Assembly (NCBI RefSeq): GCF_918797505.1
Contig: NC_092800.1
Location: 21,075,313 to 21,139,312 of the forward strand
From: Bemisia tabaci
Lineage: Eukaryota > Arthropoda > Insecta > Hemiptera > Aleyrodidae
Length of the DNA: 64,000 nucleotides
Reading direction: 5' to 3'
Shown here: positions 32,555 to 44,469 of the stretch, piece after piece
How positions within the stretch are numbered: position 1 is the stretch's first letter
How the letters are laid out: each line of letters starts with the position of its first letter
The notes under the pieces: model-generated
The model's database searches: none
Told to the model about the DNA's origin: nothing
Seen by the model: the letters and a program-made list of their open reading frames with translations, nothing else
Made by a program: the position numbers and the translations under genes

Positions 32555-32625
32555 CACGGTCGGTTGGGATCGAGTTTCGAACTCAAGGTCGCATGACTAT
32601 CCAAAGCGCTAGCCATTCGCAAGTC
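32555..32625 (-). ncRNA. tRNA-like relic, possible SINE head
   Basis: On the minus strand GGCTAGCGCTTTGGA resembles an A box. About 25 bases further, GAGTTCGAAACTC matches a B box, and TTGAG-TTCGAAA-CTCGA forms a T-arm with a seven-base loop. A run of T follows soon after. No clean anticodon arm or acceptor stem can be drawn, so this is more likely a tRNA-derived SINE head or pseudo-tRNA than a functional tRNA. Confidence 0.45.
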
Positions 32626-32639
32626 GCAATCGATGAATA

Positions 32640-35385
32640 GGATGGAGGGAAACTCGCGAAACTTGAATTTTGTGAGCATTTACTTCACGATTTGGGGGTA
32701 AATTCACAGAAAGATCAAAGGCGTTTAGTACTTCACTTTCTGTCAAAAAAGCAAACAAGAAAAAGGATCAGACGACGTGAAACTTAGTTAAGCTGATTCC
32801 GGTTGAATCTATCCAAATATAAATGTAAGCAGCAGGCAATCATCAATCGCCGGCAAATTGCAATCTATTTGCGTTATGTATCGAAACATGCAGAAATTTA
32901 AAGGTGAAGAAATAAGATAGGAGTTACTGATTAGTCTGTTTTTAAACTGACGTATTTGTTCTTCAATGCATATACTGGTAAACTTAAGAGCGTGCAGTGA
33001 AATCACTGACCTCAGTTGGGTTAGGTTCGGATAGGCAACTAAACTAACTCCCTGACAAAGCTGAAAGTATCATCAAGGTTTGAAGGCGCTCCAAGCCTTG
33101 GTCGCGCTTGGGCTGTTCTTCATCAATGAAACTTTTCTTATGATGTTGATGCGAATTTTTGAAATTTGAAGAGTTATATCACGCATGCCGCTTGCAAATT
33201 GCCAGGGTTTTCAGACTAACATATACGCGATTAATCGCTGGACTAAATGCTGACTGATTTCCTTCGAACCAATCAGAAGGCATGGCGCCGTGCAAGTGCG
33301 AGAGTGGAAGCTGCAGGAGCCGTGCTCTAAATGGACACGGACACCGCTCGTCACTCACCACTCACCGACGCTGACGGTGAGTGATGTACTCGACCTGACA
33401 AATAATGTTTCATTGACTGATGACCCACCTCTTCCCGACCGCTCCGATTCCCAGGGAACAAACCATCCATTATCCGACACCGCTGCTATTTTTAAATCAA
33501 CATTCAATACAATCCACGCGATGGCAGCTCAGTCTTGCTGGAAAGCATGATGCATGTAAAACGGAGTGCAATGACAGTAATTGAGTAAACTGAGGGCCCT
33601 CCTCTCGCCGCTACATGACTAACCCTCGATAGGCGCTTAGTGTCGACAAAATGGATCCAATGTGTATTTACCTAAGGGGGCACGCCTCCTGGCCACTACG
33701 CGGTCCAATCCCCAAAGGCGCATCGCGCCCACCAAGGCCCGTTTCATTCACACTGTTCAAAATAAATGGGAGAGTTCTCAGTTTCATGAGAGAACCTGGG
33801 CATTATTTCCAAAATTTAAATGAAAACTCCCTGATGACCTGTGGGAGGACCGAGTTTTGTGGCGGTTAGGCGTCGCAGAGCGCCGGAGAGCGCCGTGAGA
33901 ACGACTCTTATGCATGTAAATGAAAAGGGCTACTTAAGGGACGAGCATCTATCGATATAACAGCAAGAATAATACAACTTGGCCCAGTAGAACGGTAGAA
34001 CAAAGTGTGATACAAAATGAAACTTTAGGGGATCAAAGACCTCAAAGTAACGATACTTCGTAATTCAATATTCTCCAAGTAAAAGAAATCAATGGAAAAA
34101 TAAAGTATTTCTAAACATTTTCAAGTCCATGAACAATAGCTACCATTGCACTCAGTGCAGTTAAATCGTAGGGTAATGAGCGCAGCGAGAAATGAGCAAC
34201 GCGGGACGGTGCCTGTAAACGACAATGCGACGCATAGTGGATCGAGTCAATCAGAGAGGTCGGAAATGAATTTTTTCACTAAAACCGCAAATTAAGATGT
34301 TTATTTCGTCAAAATTCAAACTTGGAAGGGAGATTCTGAAGGAAAATTTTACGAGAAAACCAATGAGACTATTCTTAAGACCTCAGAATTTTGTTACAAC
34401 GGAGTTTTGAGCTTTCAAAGTTTTCAAATTTTGTCCAACCTCTCCTGTTGACTCGATCCACCGTGCGACGGGTAACTCAGCTCCACGCTGCGCCACCCAT
34501 GCGGGCGGGTCGGTAGCTTGGTCTTTGGCTCCGAGGTTCATCAATCTAAAAACCGCGACGAAAATTGTTTGTTTTCAGGAAGCGAATCGGTAACCCGCTC
34601 TGTTCCGCCTCGTAGTCGTGCCGGGTGCTGGGCGCTTTTTCACTTGACCCTCTCCGCCCCCCGCCCGCAACCCCCCTGGCCCCCCTCACACCCCCCGACC
34701 GTTGACGGCAAATCTGTCCGGGGCGCTGCTAATGGATCCCGCTGGAAATGCACCCTGATGACGAACAGCTGTCTCACGGTCATCACTCCGCCCCTATTTC
34801 GTTCCCGAGACATGCAGACTCTGACTTGGTTCCCCAGTTAGGGACCGCGTCGATAAATCTACGAGCTTTCAACCTTGACTGCAAAAGCGTAGCCAGTAGT
34901 TCGCAAGAAAGGAAACAGTGCTTGTGCGAAAATAGGTTTTCGGGACAGGGTACCATTTATGCATTGAATGATTTCTGCTTGCATAGACTGCATTTTGCAA
35001 TTAGAAATCATGATTTCTGGCTCACCTTAAAAACAGCATATATCGACGGTGTAAGTCGGCAATCACATAACTCGGTCGACGTCGCAAACTTCCTGTCGGA
35101 CTTGAGGTTTCAAACGGAAAACTACTCAACGGTAATTCTTCAAAACTTATTGATTTAACTTCTGAATTCTCTGCTCTGCGCGAAGAAAATTCTGCATAAA
35201 CTTCAAGGAATGATGCCAATTTGGTCTCCTTTATAAAATAACGTAGAGGCGGAGATTTCCAGACACCGCAAACGAGATATGTGATTGTGGACTTACGCCG
35301 TCGATATGTGTCATAACTTTCTCTGCGCAAATATTAATTATTATTAATAATTCAGGTGCGCGAAAATGCAGCAAAAAAAGCGTGA
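32640..35385. other. Intergenic, with one repeat copy and GC-rich stretch
   Basis: Bases 34224-34470 are a copy of the GATCGAGTCAAT element, listed separately. Bases 34600-34760 are GC-rich with C-runs. Frames of 86-136 codons at 33290-35158 overlap each other and lack motifs. Confidence 0.45.
34224..34470. mobile_element. GATCGAGTCAAT-ended element, copy 1
   Basis: Starts CGACGCATAGTGGATCGAGT then CAATCAGAGAGGTCGG, and ends with the inverse GTTGACTCGATCCACCGTGC. The interior shares GAGTTTTGAGCTTTC-type and AAACCAATGAGAC-type blocks with the copies at 45407, 45928, 48686 and 61309, but is more diverged. Confidence 0.7.
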
Positions 35386-36922
35386 TGACTGTAAGTTGCC
35401 CTCTTATAGCGTCCAGCCCACTTACAAACTAGAGGCTTCAAAGAGGTTCATCGGTGCCTTTCCTGGCCCTCTCATTGGTCAACGGTTTAAGTCGGGGCAA
35501 TCGATGAGTCTCTTTAAAGTCTCTAGTTTGTAAGTGGGCTGGACGTTTTATAATTGTCTATAGGAAAATTAAGAATCCCCGAAAGTAAAAGCTTCCACCT
35601 GTCGCCAAAAGGCTAATGGAGGGTCTCTTGTCTCTCTACAGGAAGTACAACGTCCCCTCTCGAATAACCTAGTTCCACAGCCGAGAAGGAATCCATTGTA
35701 CGGTGGCGCCAATCAGAGTCGATTTTTTCATCGAGAGGACTCTGTCACCTTAAGCTCATCATCAACCTAGTAGGTAGGTCAACATCCAAAAAAGGGGCGA
35801 TGACTGTTGCCCTCTTATAATTGTCCATAAGGAAATGTTGAATACCCGAAAGTAAAAGCTTCCTCCTGTCGCCAAGAGGCTACTGAAGGGTCTCTTGTTT
35901 CTGCACAGGAGGTACAACGTCCCTTCTCGAATAACCTAGTTCCACAGCCGAAAATGAATCCATTGTACGGTAGCGCCAATCAAAGAGGATTCTGTCGCCA
36001 GAGGCTCATCATCCACCTAGTAGGTAGGTCAACAGCCGAAAAATGGTGATGACTGATGACTGTTGCCCCCAGTAATCGTCCATAAGGAAATGTTGAATTC
36101 CCGAAAGTAAAAGCTTCCACCTGTCGCCAAAAGGCCAATGGAGGGTCTCTTGTCTTTCTACAGGAAGTACAACGTCCCCTCTCGAATAACCTAGTTCCAC
36201 GGCCGAGAAGGAATCCATTGTACGGTGGCGCCAATCAGAGTGGATTTTTTCATCGAGAGGATTCCGAGTCGACGTGAGAGGGGCCCTCGCCGAGATGAAA
36301 CTATGGAGACTCGAGAGGCTGGAATCATTAATCACGGGGCCCGGGAGCGCGGGTTGAGTAGCTCGATGAGTCGGAGTGACGCTTCACTCCGCACTTCGCT
36401 CAGTGCTCGACGCTGAACTGTTGACTGTTGACTCGGCCCAGAGGAGCTAGGCTCAATTGAATTCGTCATCCGTCACTCGGATGCGTCGCCGCACTCCGCG
36501 CATCACGTCACGTGCCGTCGAATATTATTCACCCCCACCCCCCACCCCATCCGCACAGTGCGCATCCTTATAGACGACCAGAGACAAGTGACCCTTTACT
36601 AGTATCTTGGTCATGGTGGAAGCTTTTACTTTCGGGACTTCAGCATTCTACTGTTGACTTACCTACATGGTTGATGTTCAACAACGTGTTGGCAGTTTCG
36701 TTTTGCAAACAAGCCGAAAATGGCCGACGTTTGGGAAACTTGTTTGGCTCATGACGCCACCCAATGCTCATCATCCACCATGTAGGTAGGTCAACAGCCG
36801 AAATTAGGGCGATGACTGTTGCTCTCTGATTACTGTCCACAAGGAACCGTTGAATCCCCGAAAGTAAAAGCTTCCACCTGTCGCCAAGAGGCCAGTGGAG
36901 GGTCTCTTGTCTCTGCAGACGA
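35386..36922. repeat. Tandem array of ~215-250-bp units with an inverted fragment
   Basis: Units start at about 35386, 35797 and 36045, with a partial unit at 36767-36922. Shared blocks are GATGACTGTTGCCC, CCCGAAAGTAAAAGCTTCCA, CCTGTCGCCAA, GGGTCTCTTGTCT, CGAATAACCTAGTTCCAC and ATCCATTGTACGG. The first unit carries an inserted MITE (35409-35547). A fragment at about 36605-36680 lies in inverted orientation. Bases 36260-36580 between units are unrelated. No gene is present. Confidence 0.85.
35409..35547. mobile_element. CGTCCAGCCCACTTAC-ended MITE inserted in the tandem array
   Basis: Left arm GCGTCCAGCCCACTTACAAA then CTAGAGGCTTCAAAGAG; right arm inverse CTCTTTAAAGTCTCTAG then TTTGTAAGTGGGCTGGACG. 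TTATA flanks both sides (35404-35408, 35548-35552). The neighbouring tandem unit has CTCTTATAATTGTCC uninterrupted at the matching place, so the empty site is visible in the same array. Confidence 0.9.
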
Positions 36923-38526
36923 CGGACAAAAATCGGTAAAAGACTCTTAACCATAAATAATGAAGATAGTGGCACCGAGATAGGCAAACCCTCTGGCACC
37001 ATCAAAGTACAACATTCGAGGAATAAGAAAATGTTATATCTCAGGATATTTTGCGTGTTTTTCGAGACAAGTTCACTTGAAGTTGGCAACCTCGAGCCCT
37101 ATGTTAACAATGTAAAAGCTACGTGAAACACCCAAATTTTAACTTCAAGTATCTCTGATAGTCGCAAAAAGTCGCAAGGTTTTTTTTGGTAGAATTGAAG
37201 TTGGATATCTGAGGATTAAGGAAATGACAACCACCCAGAGCATTTTGCGTTTCAAGCGAGAAATCTTCATTTGAAGCTGACGTCTTTTCCCCGTGTATTT
37301 CTTATAAACCAGTGATTCTCGACCATTTTCCCGCCCTTTTTCTACCCAACTTTGCAGTAGTCTTGAGCGAAAAATTTAGAAATGAACCATCATTGTGAGT
37401 AAAAAATATCTTTAAAATGACAAACTCCAAAAAAAAAAAAATATTCGGATGTCGAGTTGTGAATTTTTGATTTTTGTCCACAGAGGGTCGCACTGTGCGC
37501 CGATACCCTCCGATGTAACTTCATTTAGGGATGAGCTCTGACGTCCTTTCAAGTCCTTGCCTTCCAGGGCTCACGCCCGAATTGAGTTAGCGACGATTTG
37601 GACCCGGAATTCGAGGGTATCGTTACGACTTTCTGCCCTCGAGGTTCTCGATTTTCTCAAGGAAATTGTGTTGACGGGCTCAAACGAATGAGGCGTAGAT
37701 TTTGGTTTTGTCTTTTTCCGGGTCTTTTAAAGAGAACCTACGCACGGCTCTGCAAGAGCTATTTTCTCAAGTGCCAATTTCCATAGAACATGTTGGATAT
37801 TGAGGAGAAAATGTCGGTATTGTCGGTGTGGAAGTTTATATGGCGCCCCAAAATCCCGAAGGAAGTAAATGCGATGCGAAATTAGCACCAAGAAAAACGT
37901 GTGACATTACGAGAAAAGAGTAGATTCCGTTCCGCGATGGTGTAAGTCCAGAACTCACAGAACAACTTACCGCAATATATTAACCCTACGTTTAGATAAC
38001 TTTGTATTCTACTCAGCATGTTGTGTACTAGCACAAAATGGCGGTTACTATTTCTTACACTGTCTCCTGCCATGTTAAGGAAGAACATAAACCTTCAGGC
38101 GTTGCCAAATCTCCTTTGATAAACAAACATTTTCCAAACAAAAATAGGCGAATATTTTGATTCATTTTTTCGGAGAGTTGCGCTCGCGATCTAATCTATA
38201 ATATTTCAAAAATGAACTTTTCATCGAGAGAAATTGAAGCGTTGGGTGTAGAAAGGGCACTTCTTCAAAAGGAGAAGCCCTCGGCGCAGCGGTCGGCATG
38301 TAACTCATATTGGCGCCTACAATACTGCATGAATACTTCACGCATTGCGTCAAACACAGTGCGTTCAGCAGCTAGCGGCTAGCGGTTGGCGTGAAACGCA
38401 TAGCGCGTTTCGGTGCGCATTCGGCGTTTCAGAATCTTACTGCTAATTTGTACCTTGGAGAGGAAACTTTAGGTGAACTTTCTGAAATTTTTCGTATTAA
38501 GCATTGTAAAATTATGAAGAAAATTC
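36923..38526. other. Intergenic with a hAT-like fragment
   Basis: Mostly unrecognised sequence. A 149-codon minus-strand frame (37089-36640) begins here but runs back across the tandem array, so it is rejected as a gene. The hAT-like fragment at 38262-38405 is listed separately. Confidence 0.45.
38262..38405. mobile_element. Fragment of the CAGGGCCGGAT hAT-like family
   Basis: GGAGAAGCCCTCGGCGCAGC, GCATGTAACTCATATTGGCG and one ~60-bp unit (TGAATACTTCACGCATTGCG) match 17285-17405. No element ends are present. Confidence 0.75.
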
Positions 38527-39635
38527 AGTGAAAGTTTCACCGAATTCCATACATTTGCTTTCATTATAATGGATAAAACGTTAGCAAAGATTCTGAGACC
38601 CCGCGACCAAGAAATACTCTTTTTACACCCAGCGCTTCAATTCTGCCGTGCTAAGGAAGAACGCCGTAGGAACATTCGAGTGATGCCGAATTTCCTTCCA
38701 TAAAATTTTCATTATTCAGAAAAGTTCGGAATATTTTCCCTTAACATTTGAAGGAATTTTGATTTTGATGAAACATTGATTCTTATGTAAAAGTTTGCGA
38801 GAAACACGATGGTGCCAATGGTTTTCTCTGAAATCAACTCCAAGCTCAAAAAAAGCTCTCAAGTTGAGGCCAAAATGGAGGGGATATCCCACGCTATCCT
38901 GAGAGTCCACCTCTACATCAAGACAAACTCTTCATGCAAATATAGGGAGCAAATATACATTAGCAGGGCTGCCGTGTTTTCAGTTGTGGAGTCCCAAATA
39001 AAGTGGCAGCTGGCAGCCCTGTCAATGTAGGTATTTGCTCTCTATCTTTGCATGGAGAGTTTGTCTTGGTGTAGAGGTGGACTCTCAGGATAGCGTGTGA
39101 TATCCCCTCCCTTTTGGCCTCAACTTGAGAGCTTTTTTTGAGCTTGAAAGTTGATTTAAGAAAAAATCAGTGGCAGCATCGTGTTTCTAGCCAACTTTTA
39201 CACAAGAATCAACAGTCAAATCGCAAATTCCTCACACATGCAACATTTCCGTTTTTGAACAATTTGAGAGCTTTTTTTGAGCTTGGGAGTTGATTTCAGA
39301 GCAAACCGGTGGCACCATCATGTTTCTCGCGAACTTTTACATAAGAATCAATAGTCAAATCGCAAATTCCTAACACATGCAACATCTCCATCTTTGACCA
39401 ACTTGAGAGCTTTTTTTGAGCTTGGGAGTTGATTTCAGAGAAAACCAGTGGCACCATCGCTGTTACATAAAAATCAATGGTCGAATCGCAAATTCCTCAC
39501 ACATGTAACATCTCCATTCAGTAAAAGTTTCACCGGATCCCATACATTTGCTTTCATTATAATGGCTGAAACGTTAGCAAAGATTCTGAGACACCACAAT
39601 CCAGAATTACCCTTTTTGGATCTAGCGCCTCAATT
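38527..39635. repeat. Direct repeats (~115 bp) bracketing a hairpin-element cluster
   Basis: Bases 38527-38640 and 39521-39635 are near-identical direct repeats containing CATACATTTGCTTTCATTAT, AACGTTAGCAAAGATTCTG and the worn CAGCGCTTCAATTC / TAGCGCCTCAATTC. The first is followed by a CTGCCGTG MITE left end (38642-38705), and the second by a right end of the same family (39636-39681). Between them lie the third hairpin-element copy and two extra right-arm pieces. Confidence 0.75.
38780..39244. mobile_element. Long hairpin (foldback) element, copy 3, with extra right-arm pieces to 39515
   Basis: Same blocks as copies 1 and 2: GTTTGCGAGAAACACGATGG, CAAGCTCAAAAAAAGCTCTC and GGAGGGGATATCCC, with the inverted right arm ending CACACATGCAACATTTCC. 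The outer part of the left arm is missing. Two further right-arm pieces follow in tandem (about 39262-39392 and 39400-39515), each starting near TTGAGAGCTTTTTTTGAGC and ending in CACATGCAACATCTCC-like sequence. Confidence 0.82.
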
Positions 39636-39681
39636 CAGCAACGTTTGAAGGTCCATACGGCGTTCCTCCTCAGGACGGCAG

Positions 39682-40026
39682 TATGGCTTCCATACGTTTC
39701 GAATTTCATTTGTGAAAATATTACCATAGAATATGGAAATCCGCGGCTCGGGGAGCCGGAGGTGAGTGCGTCGGATCAGATGTGCAGGCGGGAGGGCTTC
39801 GGGGGAGAAACCAATAAATTGGACGATCGTCGATTAAAACAAAGCCAGGTAGAGGAGGAAGCAATTAAAATTGATTTAGCGCCGGATTAAAGTTGCCCGG
39901 CTGGGACCCTGCGGTCGCAACCGCGGTGCGTCGGGTCTCCCCCCCCCCGGGGGGGGGGGGGCGGCGGTGCCCCACGCTTTGATTAGTGGCTAGAGGAGAG
40001 TCCGCAGCCACGGTGACCCACTCGAT
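39682..40026. other. Intergenic with a C-run/G-run junction
   Basis: Around 39940-39962 a run of about ten C is followed directly by a run of about thirteen G, a homopolymer palindrome that is also prone to sequencing error. The rest is unrecognised. Confidence 0.5.
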
Positions 40027-40780
40027 CTGTGATTTGCAACCCTGGGCAGGGTCAGGGTCGCCGCTTTGACCACTGTCAGCTTCCTGGCCCTCTTGTTGTT
40101 GCCTCCCGCCCTCGACGGGATCCCGGTCGCCTGTCATTATCATCCCCGGGATATTAATGAAAGTCTTTCGTATCATCGGTGGCGTGCGCGGTGCGTTATG
40201 GGTCAGAATTACCACGAATTTGATGAAGTCAGAAAAAGGGAACTTCCGGCGAAAGCTGAGGGTATGGTTTCGATCGACATGAATCGATCGACGATTTACA
40301 GGTTTTGTCGATTGATTCACAGGTTTGTCGATCGATTTACGGGGTTGTCGATCGATTCAAGGATTTTTTCGATCGATTTGCCGGTTTGTCGGTCGATTTT
40401 GCGGGTTTCTTGATCAATTTACGGGTTTTCCGATCTATTTACGGGTTTGTCGCCCGAATCAACGATTTTGTCGATCAACTCAAAGGTTTTGTATCAATTC
40501 ACGGATTTGTCGATCGATTTAAAGATTTGTGATTTGCAACCCTGGCCGGACCGGGGCAGGGTCAGGGTCGCCGCGTTGACCACTGTCAGCTTCCTGGCCC
40601 TCTTGTTGTTGCCTCCCTCCCTCGACCGGGATCCCAGTCGTCTGTCATTATCATCCTCGGGATATTAATCAATGTCTTTAGTATCATCGATGGCGTGCGC
40701 GGTGCGTTATGGACAAGCATTGCCACGAATTTGATGAAGTCTGGAAAAGGGAACTTTGGGTGAAAGCAGAGGGTATGGTT
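40027..40780. repeat. Duplicated ~240-bp block bracketing a degenerate short tandem repeat
   Basis: Bases 40027-40270 and 40527-40780 share GATTTGCAACCCTGG, GGCAGGGTCAGGGTCGCCGC, TTGACCACTGTCAGCTTCCT and GATGAAGTC in direct orientation. Between them (40278-40525) are about eleven degenerate units of 20-25 bp built on GTCGATCGATTTACGGGTTT. Frames of 65-151 codons here are consequences of the repeat, not genes. Confidence 0.82.
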
Positions 40781-40856
40781 TCTTTTTTTTTTACTCACCA
40801 AATAATGGACCACTAGACAAGGTACTATGATAAGCATCGTACACATAATTGGACGC

Positions 40857-40976
40857 ATTCCTGCCAAACGGAACTATGTGCATTGTGGCGTGAGCCCTGT
40901 TATGCATATATTCTTATGGGTCTCAAAGCTCATGTCTGAATGCACATAGTTCTGTTTGGCAGAAATACGTCCAATT
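40857..40976. mobile_element. GGACGTATTT hairpin MITE, copy 3
   Basis: Starts AATTGGACGCATTCCTGCCA and ends GGCAGAAATACGTCCAATT. The arms pair through AACGGAACTATGTGCATTG. The loop shares TATTCTTATGGGTCTCA with copy 2. Confidence 0.88.
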
Positions 40977-42607
40977 AAGTAATGCAAGTTTTTTTTACCA
41001 AATTTTCATGTAAAACACGATTCGCCAACGGAAATTACTGAAATTGATTCCAAAGCAAGATATTTAATGTTCCTTGGCGCGTGAATTCAAACCTCCCGCT
41101 CATGAAAACGCAATTGTCTAAGTGAGTTAAGTTGCGCACAAAACGTTGCCGTAAAAGTCTCTGTGGTATGAAACAATGCCGACCTCAATCTTGACGCTTT
41201 TGCTCAGATATAGCACATCGTTGGCTCTTTGAAAAACATGTGGTAGGAAAGGAAAAATGTTAGATTGAGAAACCTGCCAAAACCGTTGTAGTGTGCGATT
41301 TGACTCACGTAGAGAATTGCGTTTCTTGTGGCCGGGCAATTCATATTTCCTACAACCAATGTACATTGAAAACTTTAATTTATTAGTTACGAGTTGGTTT
41401 TAGTAATTTTCAATGCAAGTAAACAGGTTCTACGTAAAATTTTGGTTAAAAAACGTGTATCAGAATGCTTGAATTCGTACCTTGTCTGGTGCTGTTGGTT
41501 CATTCACTCATTGCCGAAGAGAATATTTCAAGCTCCTCTCTAAATTCGGTACTGTTTTCATCTTTTAACCATCTCCTTTCCTGTGCGAAATCCACAATTA
41601 GTCACAATATCTGCGTATAGGAGCAAGCCATTTAAAACTATTCTTTGTGTTACAGTACAATCTCTTCGTGGCATGTAACTTTCGATTTTCCCATTTTCTT
41701 TTGAAGATAGTGTCTAAGTAGCTTTCAAAGAGACCAATCAGCGTCAAACTGTTGAAGGTGTGACACACACTCGTCTTCATAGACCCGTTAAAAAGCTGAC
41801 GGGAGCGGAAGGTAATGGGAACATGCACTGCATTTATTACACCGGTAAAATACGCTCGCGCCTGTAAAACTTCAAAAAGCACTAAACGTCAAATCTCCTT
41901 TATGAGTTTCGCCGCGGGGTGAATTTATGGGTGACTTAATGTCACTATCGTGTTTTTCGCGTCATTTTACGTGAAAATTTTAACCTATTCTGGCTGCAAT
42001 AAATGCAGGTGACCGATCATAATGTGACTAACTTTGTTACCGTTCCGGAAAAGTTTTTCCCGGTGTATGTGTTGCAGGCAAATAGTGAAATCAGACATTT
42101 GTCAAATGCCTTAGGCAGATAGCTAAATTTTGATTGTCTACAAAATTTTGTGAATTTATAGCGGGGAGCTCACGAGTTTTCAATATTTGTGGAAAAATAT
42201 CTCATCAAACCTACGAATTCTTTTTGTCTCTTCCTCTTAAAATGCTTCTCATATTTTTAAGTATTGAAGTTCTAAAAATGCTGTATTCTCTGACTTTCCA
42301 TTCTGCCGAAACTTTGAACATTGGTGAGGTCATCTTTATTCCAATTTACAGGAGTCCAGAAGCAAATCGGAAACTAATATGCGACAAATTTGCATGTGAT
42401 TGAAGTCTTATTCGGGTCTGCCGGTGCTTCCCATTATACTACCGCTCGGAGCCACTCTTCAAAATCTTTCCGAATCAATTACTTCGTATATTTAAAGCAG
42501 GTAAAAATATATTCATTTCCGAGATATTGTGCAGCGAGCGTAGGGTTTAAGGTGTTAAATGGCTGGTGCCTTCATTTGCATTGAAACGACCCAGAGAAGT
42601 CAGTTTC
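40977..42607. other. Intergenic, nothing recognised
   Basis: AT-rich with chance frames up to 94 codons, none with motifs. Confidence 0.5.
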
Positions 42608-42774
42608 CAGTGGCGCGGCGTGCTTTGATTCGATTCATCGATTGATCTGCCATTTAAACCCGTGGAAAAGGATCGATAAACAGGGTGTTCGCAATGCACA
42701 CCTTACTAATCGATTCTTTACCATAGCTTCAAATGGAGAGATATCGATAATCGATCATTCACGCCTCGCCACTG
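42608..42774. mobile_element. hAT MITE (CAGTGGCG ends), copy 2
   Basis: Starts CAGTGGCGCGGCGTGCTTTG and ends ACGCCTCGCCACTG, flanked by a perfect 8-bp repeat, TCAGTTTC (42600-42607, 42775-42782). The interior ATCGAT blocks and the TGCCATTTAAACC segment match the other two copies. Confidence 0.92.
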
Positions 42775-43087
42775 TCAGTTTCATGAGATGAGGAGGAAAC
42801 TTACCTGATTTGATTTTTATATATAATCTGCATCAACAAGCTCGAACATTTTAGGTTATGCATTGGAAGCGCACTTCCGAGGAGTTCCAATTATTTCCAG
42901 GTACCCGGTAGCATCGATAACCTTGATCGTAATGTGCGCGCCCGCCGCATAAATGCCGGAAAATTAAATTGGGAAAGGTGTAAATTACCGAGAACCGGGA
43001 AGTTACAGGCTCCTAAATATTCATAAAAATTCGGTGATTTGTTGGGCCTTCCATGCGGTGCACCAGTGTAGGACGCGTAATTTCCTC
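42775..43087. other. Intergenic, nothing recognised
   Basis: Short spacer between two MITEs without recognisable features. Confidence 0.45.
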
Positions 43088-43342
43088 GCTGCTGTGCTGA
43101 GGCAAAACGCCGTATGAGCATTCAAATGTTGCCAAATTTCTTCTCAGAAAATATTCATTCTGGAAGAAAGTTGTAAATAATTTTCCTTGAAATTTATTGA
43201 CACTTTAGATCAAATTACGAACAAAATTCTCTCACAAGTCGGAGGAAACATGTTGACAAATTTTCTCGGAAATTCGTGATTTTTCAAAGGAAATTTGGCA
43301 TTATCAGAGGGCTCATACGACGTTCTTCCGTACCACGGCAGC
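43088..43342. mobile_element. CTGCCGTG-ended MITE, copy 5
   Basis: Starts TGCTGTGCTGAGGCAAAACG then CCGTATGAGCATTC. The right end is GGCTCATACGACGTTCTTCC then CACGGCAG. The inner blocks TTGCCAAATTTC / GAAATTTGGCA pair. Confidence 0.82.
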
Positions 43343-44469
43343 ACGTTTCGTGGAGGAAGGTTCGTTTCGCCCCTGAAAGTGGCACGAATGATTTACGACT
43401 TATAAAACGACAGGGGGACCAGACCCTGTACTACTGTTTGCCGTACACTCGCTCATGTCACGGTTATGATAAAATATTTCGAAGACCCCCGTCCACTTTT
43501 GTGTAAAAGTTGTTTTGTTCAACTAAGACGAAGCCTTATTTCCCGTGAATTGATCTCTGTCCACCGCTGAGGGTTGCAGCCAAATATTTGAGCCTTTACC
43601 CGTCCTCGGAAAGTTTGAAAGGAAGTCTTTAGCTTGAAAAGGCCTTTTGACAGGAAGCGAAAGCTTTGATAGGCTCAAAGCAAAGTATAAGAGCAAGATT
43701 CTATCGCCGCTCCTCCAAAAAAAATGAAGAAAAAAACGTAAGTTCATTTACACATGAAATCTATACGTTTACTATACAACATAGAGAAACGTACACGTCT
43801 TAACATTTCTTTTTACGTTCTTTTCTCAACAAAAAAAACGATATACTTTCAGCTTGGGCTCCCCTATTATTACACGGTTATTGTCTGACTAGAGCCTTAG
43901 AATTGATGACTTCCTCCGTGATGACTTGCATGTTTTTGAGACTTCCTCGAGGGCACATAGTCGCGACTTGAAAATTGCTTCTTTTGAAAATATAATAAGG
44001 AGTAATAATGCACATAAGTAAGGGCTCCGAGAACCCCATTCGCCTTGCAGGGGTAGTGTCTATATTTTGTGTGACAGATGTTTGTAAAAATTAATAGTTA
44101 GCGGAGTAAGAGTAAGGACCATTTTGCAAAATATCCTACGTCCAAAATGTTGGTCAAGAGACGAAAAATGTTTGGATTCTTTGAATTTTGAAAAGATCAA
44201 TGTGCCGAAGACCGATCAATGTAATTGAGCTTTGTTGCCAAACACAGGCGGTGGTCAAAGGTGCATCTATACATAGTCGACAAGGCAAAGGAAAACTAAG
44301 TTGTAAAATGTCTCTAATGATAACTGACTAATTTACTTCAAAAATCTTTGTTTCAACAAGAAAATTGCGAGCGGTAATGCTACTGAAAATTTTGAATATG
44401 ATGGACTAAATTCTTACATAAATTTCTCAAAATTATATTTTTCGACCTGCAAACTCGGACTTTGAGAGC
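43343..44469. other. Intergenic, nothing recognised
   Basis: No gene or repeat structure identified. Confidence 0.5.

Noticed and set aside
39865..40413. Frames of 151 and 115 codons on opposite strands
   Set aside because: They lie in a duplicated non-coding block and a short tandem repeat, and mirror each other across strands.
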